From Chloroflexota bacterium (lineage in GTDB: Bacteria > Chloroflexota > Limnocylindria > Limnocylindrales > CSP1-4), in NCBI GenBank assembly GCA_003152165.1, contig PLZO01000087.1:1-43018 (forward strand): 43,018 nucleotides of DNA, written 5' to 3'. The notes beneath the pieces are model-generated. The model made no database searches. It was given only the letters and a program-made list of their open reading frames with translations, and was not told the DNA's origin. How positions within the stretch are numbered: the first letter of the stretch is position 1; each line of letters opens with the position of its first letter. This document shows positions 10,064-18,992 of this stretch, one piece after another. Position numbers and translations under genes: made by a program.

Positions 10064-10983
10064 CAGCCGCCGCGGTCTGGCGGCGCGACACGCTCGATCC
10101 GGGCCACGCGGTCCAGCCCGGCCAGGTCGGGCAGGATCGTCGCCTGCCAGCCCGGAACCAGCTCAGCGGTCGCGGCGATCACTGCCGGCCCCTGGTCCGC
10201 GCCGATCTCGAGGAACGCCGCCCCATCCGGTCGCACGACGCGGGCGAGCTGTTCGAGCAACCGCCGGACGAGGTCGAGCCCGTCGGGACCGCCATCGAGC
10301 GCCATGGCCGGCTCGAATGAAGCCGCCACCGGCAGCCCGGCAATCGCCGCGGATGGGATGTAGGGCAGGTTCGCCGCCACGATCTCGAACAGCGTCGCGT
10401 CCCACGGCACGAGATCGCCGAGCTGGAACTGGATCCGATCGGCGACCCCATGGCCGACTGAATTCTCCCGGGCCAGCTGCAGGGCATCAGGCGAGGTATC
10501 GGTGGCGATCAAGCTCACATCGCCCTCGATCCGCCGCTTGCGCAGCTCAACCGCCAGGACAATCGCGATCGTGCCGGCGCCGGTCCCGACGTCGATCACC
10601 CGTAGCGCCGGCGTGCCGGCCGGCCGCGGGGCGGAGATCAACCGGTCGACGATCGCCGCAATCACGAGATCAACGAGCAGCTCGGTCTCGGGTCGGGGGA
10701 TCAGCGCCCGCGCGTCCGTCGACAGGGCGAGGCCGTGGAACTCCTTGAACCCGCGGATGTAGGCCACCGGCTCGCCGGCAATCCGACGCTGGAGACTCGC
10801 TTCATAGGCCGCCGCGGCGTCGGCGCCGACCGGCGCGTCGGAGTGGGCAATCAGGCCGACTCGATCGACGTGCAGGGCATTGCCGAGGAGCAATTCCGCA
10901 TCGAGTCGGGGGCTTTCCGAGCCGGCCATCCTGAGTCGCTCGATCCCCGCATGGAGCAGGAAACCGACCGTGACCGAGGTCAC
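10063..10983 (-). CDS. prmC: Peptide chain release factor N(5)-glutamine methyltransferase
   Basis: LIPRPETELLVD, VIDVGTGAGTIAIVLA, VAANLPYIPS (NPPY-like motif, NLPY); directly downstream of prfA. Confidence 0.95.
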   Translation of the reverse strand: MTSVTVGFLLHAGIERLRMAGSESPRLDAELLLGNALHVDRVGLIAHSDAPVGADAAAAYEASLQRRIAGEPVAYIRGFKEFHGLALSTDARALIPRPETELLVDLVIAAIVDRLISAPRPAGTPALRVIDVGTGAGTIAIVLAVELRKRRIEGDVSLIATDTSPDALQLARENSVGHGVADRIQFQLGDLVPWDATLFEIVAANLPYIPSAAIAGLPVAASFEPAMALDGGPDGLDLVRRLLEQLARVVRPDGAAFLEIGADQGPAVIAATAELVPGWQATILPDLAGLDRVARIERVAPPDRGG

Positions 10984-12080
10984 TCCTCGTCGGGCTCGAC
11001 GACGGACTGGAGCCGTTCGGCCTGATCGGTGGTGATCAGGACGTCGATCATCGGATCCAGGTCGCCGTCGAGGATCCCCGGCAGGTTCGACCAGTTCTGG
11101 TTAACCCGGTGGTCGGACACCCGGTCCTGGGGGTAGTTGTAGGTCCGGATCTTGTCCGACCGATCGCCGCCGCCAACCATGGAGCGTCGAGCGGTCGAGT
11201 TGAGGGCGAGCTGCTTCTGCTTCTCGTCGTCCTGGAGTCGGGCGCGCAGGACGGCCAGGGCCTTGGCCTTGTTCTTGTGCTGGCTCTTCTCGTCCTGGAT
11301 CTCGACCACCCGGCCCGACGGGATGTGGGTAATTCGGACGGCCGAGTCGGTGGTGTTGACGGACTGCCCGCCCGGCCCCGACGAGCGCTTGACCTCGATC
11401 CGGAGATCGCGGTCCTCGTCGATCTCGATCTCGGTCGGCTCCACCTTGGGCAGGACGACGACGGTGGCCGTGGAAGTGTGGATCCGGCCCGACGACTCGG
11501 TCGCCGGAATCCGCTGGACCCGGTGGGTCCCGCCCTCGAACTTGAGCCGGCTGTAAGCGCCATCGCCGGAGATATCGACGACCGCTTCCTTGATCCCGCC
11601 GATCCCGTTCTCGTTCTGGACCAGCATCTCCGCCGCGAAGCGGTGCCGCTCGGCGTAGCGCAGGTACATCCGCAGGAGCTCGCGCGCGAACAGGGCCGCC
11701 TCGTCACCGCCGGCGCCCTGGCGGATCTCGACGATCACGTCCTTGTCGTCGGACGGGTCACGCGGCAGGAGCAGGACCTTGAGAACCGCGAGGAGCTGGG
11801 CTTCCTTCTCCTCCAGCCGGGCGATCTCCTCGCGGGCCATCGCCCGGAGCTCCTCATCCGTCTCGGAGTCGCGCATCTCGCGGGCGCCGGTCAACTCGGT
11901 CGAGGTGTCGATGAGCTCGCGGTAGGCGTTGACCACTGGCTCGAGTCGGCTCAGCTCCTTGCCCAGGCGGCGGATCGCCGCGGGATCGGTCGACGTTTCG
12001 GGCAGCGCCGCCTCGGCCTGCAGCTCGTCGTACTGGTGGGCGACCGCCTCGACCTTGGCCAGCAGATGTTCGTCGCTCAT
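10980..12080 (-). CDS. prfA: Peptide chain release factor 1
   Basis: EIRQGAGGDEAALFARELLRMY, GGTHRVQRIPATESSGRIHTSTATVVVLP, SSGPGGQSVNTTDSAVRITHIPSG. Confidence 0.97.
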   Translation of the reverse strand: MSDEHLLAKVEAVAHQYDELQAEAALPETSTDPAAIRRLGKELSRLEPVVNAYRELIDTSTELTGAREMRDSETDEELRAMAREEIARLEEKEAQLLAVLKVLLLPRDPSDDKDVIVEIRQGAGGDEAALFARELLRMYLRYAERHRFAAEMLVQNENGIGGIKEAVVDISGDGAYSRLKFEGGTHRVQRIPATESSGRIHTSTATVVVLPKVEPTEIEIDEDRDLRIEVKRSSGPGGQSVNTTDSAVRITHIPSGRVVEIQDEKSQHKNKAKALAVLRARLQDDEKQKQLALNSTARRSMVGGGDRSDKIRTYNYPQDRVSDHRVNQNWSNLPGILDGDLDPMIDVLITTDQAERLQSVVEPDEE

Positions 12081-12085
12081 CGCAC

Positions 12086-13024
12086 TTAGGCCGATGCCTC
12101 GGCGGCGGCCATCGGGAGTGGCTTCCGGTCGAACGCTGCGCTGCCGGCCGGGAGCGTCTCGCCGTCGGCCAGGATGGCCTGTTCCATCGACACGATCGCA
12201 ACTTCGATCATGTCGTCGGTGGGTCGCTTGGTGGTGATCATCTGGACCAGGATCCCGGGGTACATCACGATCTGGATGATCGGGTTCGCCCGGTGCCGCC
12301 CGCCCAGGCGGAGGAGTTCGTAGCCGATCGCCGCGATCACCGGGATGAGCACGATCCGGGCCCCGACCATGACTGCTAGAGACTGCTGGCCAACCAGGCT
12401 GAAGGCCACGATCGAGAGGGCGATGACGATCACCAGGAACTCCGTGCCGCAGCGCGGGTGCGCTGTCGGGTAGCGTCTGACGGCCTCGGTGGTCAGGGGA
12501 TCGCCGGCCTCGAGGGCGTGGATGGTCATGTGCTCGGCGCCGTGGTACTGGAAGACGCGCCGAACGTCGGGCGCGCGACCAACCACCAACAGGTACCCGA
12601 CGAAGATCACGACCCGAACGAGCCCCTCGACGAGGTGCTGGACGAGGCCGTTGTCCACGCCGGCGGTGGCCACCGATGCGATCAGCAGGGGCAACAGGAA
12701 GAAGACCCCGATGCCGGCGACGAGGGTCAGGCCCAACATCAGGGCCAGCGCTCCCTTGCCCAGCTCGACGCCGTCCTCAATCACCGACAGCGAGGCGCTG
12801 CGCACGAGCCAGCGCGTACCGATCACGAGCGTCTCGTACAGGACGACCAGGCCGCGGACGCCCGGCACTCGAGCCCAGCGGCTGCCATGGAAGCCCGAGT
12901 CGAGGCGTTCCTCGGCCCACACGATCCCACCGCTGGGTGACCGAAAGGCCACCGCAATGGCATCGCGGCCACGCATCAGGACGCCCTCGATCAGGGCTTG
13001 ACCACCGTACGTGAACCTGGGCAT
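12086..13024 (-). CDS. DUF1385 family membrane protein (YqhQ-like)
   Basis: YGGQALIEGVLMRGRDAIAVAFR, YHGAEHMTIHALEAGDPLT, HPRCGTEFLVIV, MYPGILVQMITTKRPTDDMIEVAI. Confidence 0.92.
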   Translation of the reverse strand: MPRFTYGGQALIEGVLMRGRDAIAVAFRSPSGGIVWAEERLDSGFHGSRWARVPGVRGLVVLYETLVIGTRWLVRSASLSVIEDGVELGKGALALMLGLTLVAGIGVFFLLPLLIASVATAGVDNGLVQHLVEGLVRVVIFVGYLLVVGRAPDVRRVFQYHGAEHMTIHALEAGDPLTTEAVRRYPTAHPRCGTEFLVIVIALSIVAFSLVGQQSLAVMVGARIVLIPVIAAIGYELLRLGGRHRANPIIQIVMYPGILVQMITTKRPTDDMIEVAIVSMEQAILADGETLPAGSAAFDRKPLPMAAAEASA

Positions 13025-13107
13025 GGCGCTCAGTCTACCGGTCCTGTTCGGGCCGGCCGCGTCCTGGCGGGCTGGGCGCCCCCTGCTGGGCCTAGCCGGA
13101 CATATGC

Positions 13108-13320
13108 CTAAGCGCGGACCTGGCGCTCCATGCGCTTCTGGAAGCGCTCGACCTGGCCGGCCGTGTCGATGATCGTCTGCTTACCCGTATAGAACGGATG
13201 GCAGTTGGCGCAGACATCGACGCGCAGCTCTTCGCGGGTCGAGCCGATCGTGTACTCCGTGGCGCACGAGCCGCACACGACATGGGCCTGATGGTATTTG
13301 GGATGGATCTTCGGCTTCAC
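13108..13320 (-). CDS. rpmE: 50S ribosomal protein L31 (zinc-binding type)
   Basis: MKPKIHPKYHQAHVVCGSCATEYTIGSTREELRVDVCANCHPFYTGKQ; CxxC pairs. Confidence 0.96.
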   Translation of the reverse strand: MKPKIHPKYHQAHVVCGSCATEYTIGSTREELRVDVCANCHPFYTGKQTIIDTAGQVERFQKRMERQVRA

Positions 13321-13394
13321 GACTGGGTTTCTCCTCCGACGCCTTCCGAGCGGGACGTAGCCCGCCGGTGGCCGCCGGCTATGCGGACCGGAAC

Positions 13395-13685
13395 CTATGC
13401 CTCGGCCGCGACCGGCGAGGCTGCCGCGGGCGAGACAGGCTCGACGCGGATGCGCTTCTTGGACTTGGTCTGGTGCTCGAAGTGGACCTTGCCGGTAACC
13501 GTGGCGAAGACCGTGTAGTCCCTGCCCAGGCCGGTCCCGGTGCCGGACCGGAAGGTCATCCCGCGCTGGCGGACGATGATCGAGCCGGCCGGGACGAGCT
13601 GGCCGTCGCCGACCTTCACGCCGAGCCGCTGGCCAACGCTGTCGCGGCCGTTCTTCGAGCTCGAGCCTGCCTTCTTGTGGGCCAT
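13395..13685 (-). CDS. rpmA: 50S ribosomal protein L27
   Basis: [42 protein letters not shown]. Confidence 0.97.
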   Translation of the reverse strand: MAHKKAGSSSKNGRDSVGQRLGVKVGDGQLVPAGSIIVRQRGMTFRSGTGTGLGRDYTVFATVTGKVHFEHQTKSKKRIRVEPVSPAAASPVAAEA

Positions 13686-13689
13686 GGGG

Positions 13690-14322
13690 CTACGTGTCCT
13701 TCTTCGTGGTCGGCTTCGGCGCCGGCTTGGCCGGGGCCTTGGTCGCGGCCTTGGCAGCGGGTTTGGCAGTTGTCTTGGCGGTTGTCTTGGCGGTTGTCTT
13801 GGCGGCCGGTTTGGCCGACTTGGCCGCGCTGGCCTTCGAGGCAGCGCCGGTTTCGGATTTGGCGTCCGGCTTGGGGGCGTTGCGGGCGGCCAGCTTGGCG
13901 GCGAGCGCGGCGTCCTCGGCAGCCTGGCGCTTGGCGCCCTCTTCGAGGCGCTGGCGCTCGGTCCTGGCGTCGGACTGGGCCTTCTCGAGCGCGGCGGCTG
14001 CGCTCTTGCCGTTCAGCACGACATCGGTGATTCGAAGCAGCAGGAAGTCCTGGCGATGACCCTTCTTCACCCGGCGGCGGGCCTTCGGGCGGTACTTGAA
14101 CGAGATCACCTTGGGGGCGCGGTCCTGGCGGACGACCTCGGCGCTCACCGATGCCCCGGCGACGAGCGGTCGGCCAATCGAGGCCTGGTCTCCGTCGGCC
14201 ACGAGCAACACGCGATCGAGGGCGACCGACTCGCCCGTGCCGGCGTCGAGCAGCTCGACCTCGAGCTCCGTGCCGACCTCTACGCGGTACTGCTTCCCGC
14301 CGGTCTCGATGACTGCGTACAT
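13690..14322 (-). CDS. rplU: 50S ribosomal protein L21 with ~100-aa Lys/Ala-rich C-terminal extension
   Basis: L21 core [25 protein letters not shown]...[27 protein letters not shown], then low-complexity [38 protein letters not shown]. Confidence 0.95.
   Translation of the reverse strand: MYAVIETGGKQYRVEVGTELEVELLDAGTGESVALDRVLLVADGDQASIGRPLVAGASVSAEVVRQDRAPKVISFKYRPKARRRVKKGHRQDFLLLRITDVVLNGKSAAAALEKAQSDARTERQRLEEGAKRQAAEDAALAAKLAARNAPKPDAKSETGAASKASAAKSAKPAAKTTAKTTAKTTAKPAAKAATKAPAKPAPKPTTKKDT
13769..13804. repeat. 3 x 12-bp perfect tandem repeat (gttgtcttggcg) encoding the KTTA repeat of L21
   Basis: Direct reading of three consecutive identical 12-mers. Confidence 0.92.
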
Positions 14323-14412
14323 GGATCCTCAGATGTGCGGGCCGACCGAGTCCGGCGACCGCTTACGATTAGACATGGGACGACGCCCAGACGGATCCGG
14401 GCGCGAACCGGC

Positions 14413-14442
14413 AGTGTACGGCTGACCCGCTCCGAGCGTCAA
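14413..14442 (-). promoter_or_regulatory. Sigma70-type promoter candidate for rplU-rpmA-rpmE operon
   Basis: Minus strand reads TTGACG-18 nt-TACACT, ~90 nt upstream of the rplU start. Confidence 0.6.
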
Positions 14443-14516
14443 CCGGCACAGGAGAAGGGAGATAAGGGCCTCGGATCTGTCGCGAACCCGGACGCGGCGA
14501 CGGACGAGTCGGCCGC

Positions 14517-16502
14517 CTACTTGCTCGGCCTGGAGGCTGTCGCGATGCCCCATTCGCCGCCGTGCACAACGCCCACCAGTGCACGGTTTGGGCCTTTGGG
14601 CGCCTTTGTGACGCGCACCTCCCCACCCGAGGTCATCAGAAATTCGCCAGCGGCGTGTCCTGACTGGGTCAGGAGATCGAGATGAACCAATCCCGCGGCA
14701 CCGAGTCCTAGCGCCTTTCGTGCGTCGAGCGGGACGGTCAGATGGCCAGTCGGCGGCGTGTCTCCGACGAAGAGCGTCACCGGCAAGGTGGTCCAGCAGA
14801 CTCTTATGAGCAGGTGCAATCAACTCGTCGGATAGTCGTACCGCCAGTCCGACCGTCACCACCCACGTCTCGAGTGTGCGCACGTCGAGCTCTGGCCCAT
14901 ACCCCTCGCCCCGCAATGACCTGACCACCGACACGCCGAGGCGGCGAAATTCTGCAGGTGTGAGATGTAGCTGCTGTCCCGTCAGCCACTCGAGGGCGTA
15001 TTCCTCTAATGTGATCCGCCCAAGAGGGCCATCAACAGGACCTCCGTGGCCAGTGTCACGCATGATTAGGAGCGATACGTACGCATTGATGAGTGACGAC
15101 TCAGTGGTAGGCAGCTGCCCGGTCGCCATCTTGGCGCCTCGGATTAAACCGAGCATGAGGGGATTCCGCGCGAGCGTCTGAAGAGCCTCAGGCAATCTCC
15201 AAGGCGGCTCGTCCAGAACGACTTCAATCTGCTCGTTTCCGAGGGGCTGGAGATGCAGATCGGTCCAATCCGCGAAGGACTTGGGTACACGGGCCGGTCG
15301 GGTCGTCAGGACAACCTGCAAGGCAGCGTGGATCATGGCAAATTCGGCCACCTCTCGCTCAGCCCTGTCCCTAGCGGCGGCCGGGACTTCGTCCATTCCA
15401 TCCAATACGAGGAAGGCGCTAGGCCGCCGCAGCAACGACTCCACCTCGGCGCTGGAGGGTTGGCGTTTGAGCGCCCGCGCCATCTCGGCTCTGATTACCG
15501 ATGCCAGATCTGTCGCCCAAGCGCCGAGCCGACGTGGAGGCCCTCTCGGCCCTGTTCCAGCCAAGACCGCGCCATGTCAGCGGCGATTCTGCTCTTTCCA
15601 GAGCCATGGGCGCCGATGAGAACGGTTCGTCGGGGCATTGCGGCGAGGTTCAGCGGTTCGCCGTCCGCAAATCCGCCGCCAGCGACCCTGCGATCGAGCT
15701 CAGGGAGTTGCGCGATATCGAGTCGCCGCAACCTAGTCTCAACCTCGTCAGCGTATGCCTGTCGATCGGGGATAGCCGCCCATCGGGATGAGATGAGTGC
15801 GATGCCTGCATCCAGCAGGGTCTGTCTGAGCGTCAGTCGGGAGATACGACGGCGAGCGATGGCGCTCGTACGCACAAGACGGAGGACTGGATCTACGGCT
15901 ACTGCCGGGTCGCCTACGAGCCCTTCGAGTCGTTGCTCGAGCTGGGAACTTAGATGTGACGGGTCCCCTATATTGTCGCGCACATTGATCGATGCGAACA
16001 AGCTAAGGGCTTCATTTCGATCGATCTTGAGGTGGTTGCGGCACGAGGCCACAAAGGCAACACCATCTGCCCGGAGGCGTTTGTCCCATTCGACAAGCGC
16101 CAGGTCGACGGCCTCAACGTGGTCTGTGGCAATGCCGTCAGCGTTCGCCTTGGAATCTCGGGCGCGCTGCGCCGCCTCGCGCAGTTTCCGGGCACTCGAA
16201 CTAGTGACAAGAAGAAGGGACGCGTCTGGCGTCGACCTGTGCTGTTTCAATAATTGATCGAGAACGCCCTCGCGTGCGAGTGTTGTCGCAGTCCATTCGG
16301 CGCCTGGCGAAAACTCCTTTACCTGCGCGTACGTGTCTGCGGTTGTGGCCCGCTGAACCAGAATGTCGTCGACGTCGGCAAAGGCCTCCGGCCACACGCC
16401 TAAGACGTCGTCGTTGCGGGCCATTTCTGCCACGTCAAGGGCGGCGACGAGGTCTTGGTAGCGGTAGCCAGAGTCCCCGGCCGGTCTTCCTGGCTCCGGC
16501 AT
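14517..16502 (-). pseudogene. Frameshifted STAND NTPase: N-terminal DUF4297/Cap4-like nuclease + NACHT-type NTPase
   Basis: 15495..16502: GYRYQDLVAAL...ADVDDILVQ...TYAQVKEF (PD-(D/E)xK-like) then Walker A VLIGAHGSGKSRIA. The next frame (ORF to 15564) carries GAWATDLASVIRAEM...AFLVLDGMDEVPAAA (NACHT Walker B), NPLMLGLIRGA. After ~14790 the original frame gives VTLFVGDTPPTGHLTVPLDARKALGL...WGIATASRPSK*. Two apparent frame changes. Confidence 0.65.
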
Positions 16503-16868
16503 CTTCTCGCCTCTCTATTTGTCAACCCTTGGACCAGGTCGACTTCCAGTCTAGGTTCGCGCCGGGCCGCGCGGGTCACCCGATGACGCAAATGGGTGTC
16601 CGGATCCCGGACTCCAAGGGCCAAGACCGGTCGCGGCATCTTGCCCTCTACGCCCGGCCATCGAGAAATCGGTCAGGACTGCTCGACGGCAGTTCGGCCC
16701 AGTGCTCTGGAGCGGGATTAATCGGTTGGACTCAGAAAGAAGCTATCGGACGTAGGGTTGGGCCATTGCTGGGGCGTCCTTGTCCGCCACGATCAGCCGC
16801 AGACGATCTCCATAGGCTGCCGAGACCTCAACCAACAGCTCGCCGTCGTGAGCCTGAGTGACCCGTAC

Positions 16869-17105
16869 ATGACCACGCCAGAGGCTGCCGAGCCCTGTTC
16901 TGGTTGTGGCGAGGAAACGGCGGCTGGCAGCGTCTTCTTCTCCGATCGTCACGCGATCGAGCAGGCGGATGGGCGACGGGCCTACCTCTGCGCCCTCTGC
17001 GACTCGCGTATTCGATCGTCGCGCAAGGGCAGGCCGCTGACGGCCCAGGAAGTCCGAAGCATCGTCGAGAACGGCTCGGCGATCGCCCTTACGTGGCGGC
17101 CCTGA
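16869..17105 (+). CDS. Small zinc-ribbon-like protein
   Basis: MTTPEAAEPCSGCGEETAAGSVFFSDRHAIEQADGRRAYLCALCDSRIRSSRKGRPLTAQEVRSIVENGSAIALTWRP: two CxxC pairs. Confidence 0.5.
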   Translation: MTTPEAAEPCSGCGEETAAGSVFFSDRHAIEQADGRRAYLCALCDSRIRSSRKGRPLTAQEVRSIVENGSAIALTWRP

Positions 17106-17176
17106 GTCATTAGCGGGCTCAAAGGCAAGAAGAACGCCACACGATGGGTGGATCGTGGTGCTCAGCGGCCGCCTGC

Positions 17177-18031
17177 CTACTCCACGTGCAGCCGGTTTGG
17201 GCTCTTACCTCTACTGCCGCGAAGGGCGGCGGCCCACGCGGCCGCGACGGCCATGGGGATGATCGGGAGAAGCTCAGCACCCATTGCGGGCGCTTCGAGC
17301 GACACTGCAACGCCGAGCCAGACGCTGGCGGCCACGGCGAACGCCATGGCGACCACGCCAACGCGCCCCAACATGACACACAGGCGGGGGACGGTTGGAT
17401 TCGGCGCGGCGTGCCTGACCAGCCGCGCAAGGCACGCCGCTCCGACGGCCCACCCGAGGAGGGCCATCAGCATGAGCACGCCGCTTGGTCCGGGCTCAAT
17501 GTAGGACCCGATCCCGGCGGCGCGAACCAGCCCGACGAAGGCTGCGCATGCGAGGAGCGCCACGGCGAGCGGGGCAAGGAGCCCTCGACGTGGCTGTCCC
17601 TGATGCAGTCGGGCCGACGCCAGGAAGAGGAACGCGCCGGCCATGATCGCGAGCAGGCCGACGGCGCCCGCAGCTTGCACGAGCCGGATCGCGAGGCGCA
17701 CGGCGGGGAAGTCGGCTCCGTACCCGTCCGAGGAGCGCCAACGCACGCTGAGGACCGCCGCCCAAGCCAGGGCGAAGACCACGGACGCCAGCAGCATCGA
17801 GCCGAGGCCCGACCGCAGATGCGCCGATGACGGGAGCGCATCCGCGGGACCGAGCTCCCGGTGACGATGGGCGTCGAGGGCACTGACCCCCAGGTTGAGG
17901 ACGGTCGACACCGTGACTTGGTGCTGATCGAGAACATCCTCGAGCTCCGCGCCGTAGCGGGCTCGCCAGGCACTGGGGTAGAGCGACAGGACGAGTCGGG
18001 ACGTTGGGCGAAGCACGCCACGCGGTCTCAT
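17177..18031 (-). CDS. Multi-TM membrane protein with N-terminal LYPxxWRxRYGxEL segment
   Basis: LVLSLYPSAWRARYGAELEDVLDQ followed by several hydrophobic helices; overlaps upstream PadR gene by 4 nt. Confidence 0.75.
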   Translation of the reverse strand: MRPRGVLRPTSRLVLSLYPSAWRARYGAELEDVLDQHQVTVSTVLNLGVSALDAHRHRELGPADALPSSAHLRSGLGSMLLASVVFALAWAAVLSVRWRSSDGYGADFPAVRLAIRLVQAAGAVGLLAIMAGAFLFLASARLHQGQPRRGLLAPLAVALLACAAFVGLVRAAGIGSYIEPGPSGVLMLMALLGWAVGAACLARLVRHAAPNPTVPRLCVMLGRVGVVAMAFAVAASVWLGVAVSLEAPAMGAELLPIIPMAVAAAWAAALRGSRGKSPNRLHVE

Positions 18032-18354
18032 GAACGTACCTCCAGCGAAGTCCGATCCACTCGTTGTCGCGCGGTGACCACGACCCGTTCCATCGTCGCG
18101 AGCCGTGCCTCGAGGACGCAGTGACCCGAGGGCGTCAGCGCATACGGCCGACGTCGGCCGGCCGGCTCGAGCGCGATGATCAGACCCTCGTGTTCAAGGC
18201 GGGCGAGAGCCCCGTACAGTGTGCCCGGCTCGAACCGCACACTGCTGAAGCGATCGATGTCCTCGAGGATCCCATACCCGTGCTTCTCGCCGCCAGCGAG
18301 GCTGGCAAGGATCAGCAGGCCTGGGTCGGACAGCCGTCCAAGGTCGTTCCCCAC
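18028..18354 (-). CDS. PadR family transcriptional regulator (copy 1)
   Basis: GTG start 18354; LSDPGLLILASLAGGEKHGYGILEDIDRFSSVRFEPGTLYGALARLEHEGLI...GRRRPYALTPSG. Confidence 0.88.
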   Translation of the reverse strand: MGNDLGRLSDPGLLILASLAGGEKHGYGILEDIDRFSSVRFEPGTLYGALARLEHEGLIIALEPAGRRRPYALTPSGHCVLEARLATMERVVVTARQRVDRTSLEVRS

Positions 18355-18377
18355 CTCATCACCCCAAACTCGGTCTG

Positions 18378-18388
18378 ACTTAGTAAGT
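18378..18388. promoter_or_regulatory. Inverted repeat acttaGtaagt upstream of PadR copy 1; operator candidate
   Basis: Perfect 5-bp arms around a single central G, ~24 nt upstream of the chosen GTG. Confidence 0.4.
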
Positions 18389-18438
18389 AACACTGAGTAT
18401 AGCGTGGGTCGATCTGGCGTCAATGGCCAGGTCATCAG

Positions 18439-18987
18439 TTAGCGTGAAACGATCAGGACCGCCGGGACGACGATCAGGACCGCGAACGCACAGATGACCG
18501 CGATCAAGCCAACGGTCAAGGCAAGTCGACGCAGCAGACGGACGAACAGGACGAGATCGGTTCGCAGCCAGGCCCTGTTTCGGAGCCGCCATCCGAGCGC
18601 GACGACACCGAGGACCAGGGCCGCGCCGGATCCAGCCGCGATGACGAGCCCGCGCTCGATGAATGGTTCCATCCCGGGTCGTGTAGCTGACCCGGCGCCG
18701 AGGATGGCCTGATTGACCAGGAGCTCTTTCGCTCCGGCTGCCGCCAGGACGAAGAGACCGGTGACGATCGCGGTGAGCGCAAGAAACGCGCTCGCCGCCT
18801 GAATCCGACGGGTGGATAGCATCGGTTCCTCCAGTGTGGATGCGAGATGAGCCCCGAGTGCGCCAGTGAGCACGTCGAGGACGAGGCTCAGCGAGAACGG
18901 CTCGTCGTCGAGGAGCGCCTGAAACTCCTCGCCGTAGCGGCGCCGCCAGCGCTTGGGATAGAGGCGGGTTAGGGAGGATCGGCGCAT
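18439..18987 (-). CDS. Multi-TM membrane protein with N-terminal LYPxRWRxRYGxEF segment (paralogue of 17177..18031)
   Basis: LTRLYPKRWRRRYGEEFQALLDDEPFSLSLVLDVLTGALGAHL plus about three TM helices. Confidence 0.75.
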   Translation of the reverse strand: MRRSSLTRLYPKRWRRRYGEEFQALLDDEPFSLSLVLDVLTGALGAHLASTLEEPMLSTRRIQAASAFLALTAIVTGLFVLAAAGAKELLVNQAILGAGSATRPGMEPFIERGLVIAAGSGAALVLGVVALGWRLRNRAWLRTDLVLFVRLLRRLALTVGLIAVICAFAVLIVVPAVLIVSR

Positions 18988-18992
18988 CGCGG

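Noticed and set aside
8792-10363. 523-aa plus-strand ORF
   Set aside because: Antisense to the Sua5-like, HAD and prmC genes; no recognisable domain.
16507-16525. TTGACA (minus strand) just upstream of the STAND gene as -35 box
   Set aside because: Only ~17 nt before the ATG, leaving no room for a -10 element.
16743-16952. 69-aa minus-strand ORF upstream of the STAND gene
   Set aside because: Protein-like in part, but overlaps the better-supported zinc-ribbon ORF on the other strand; undecidable without homologues.
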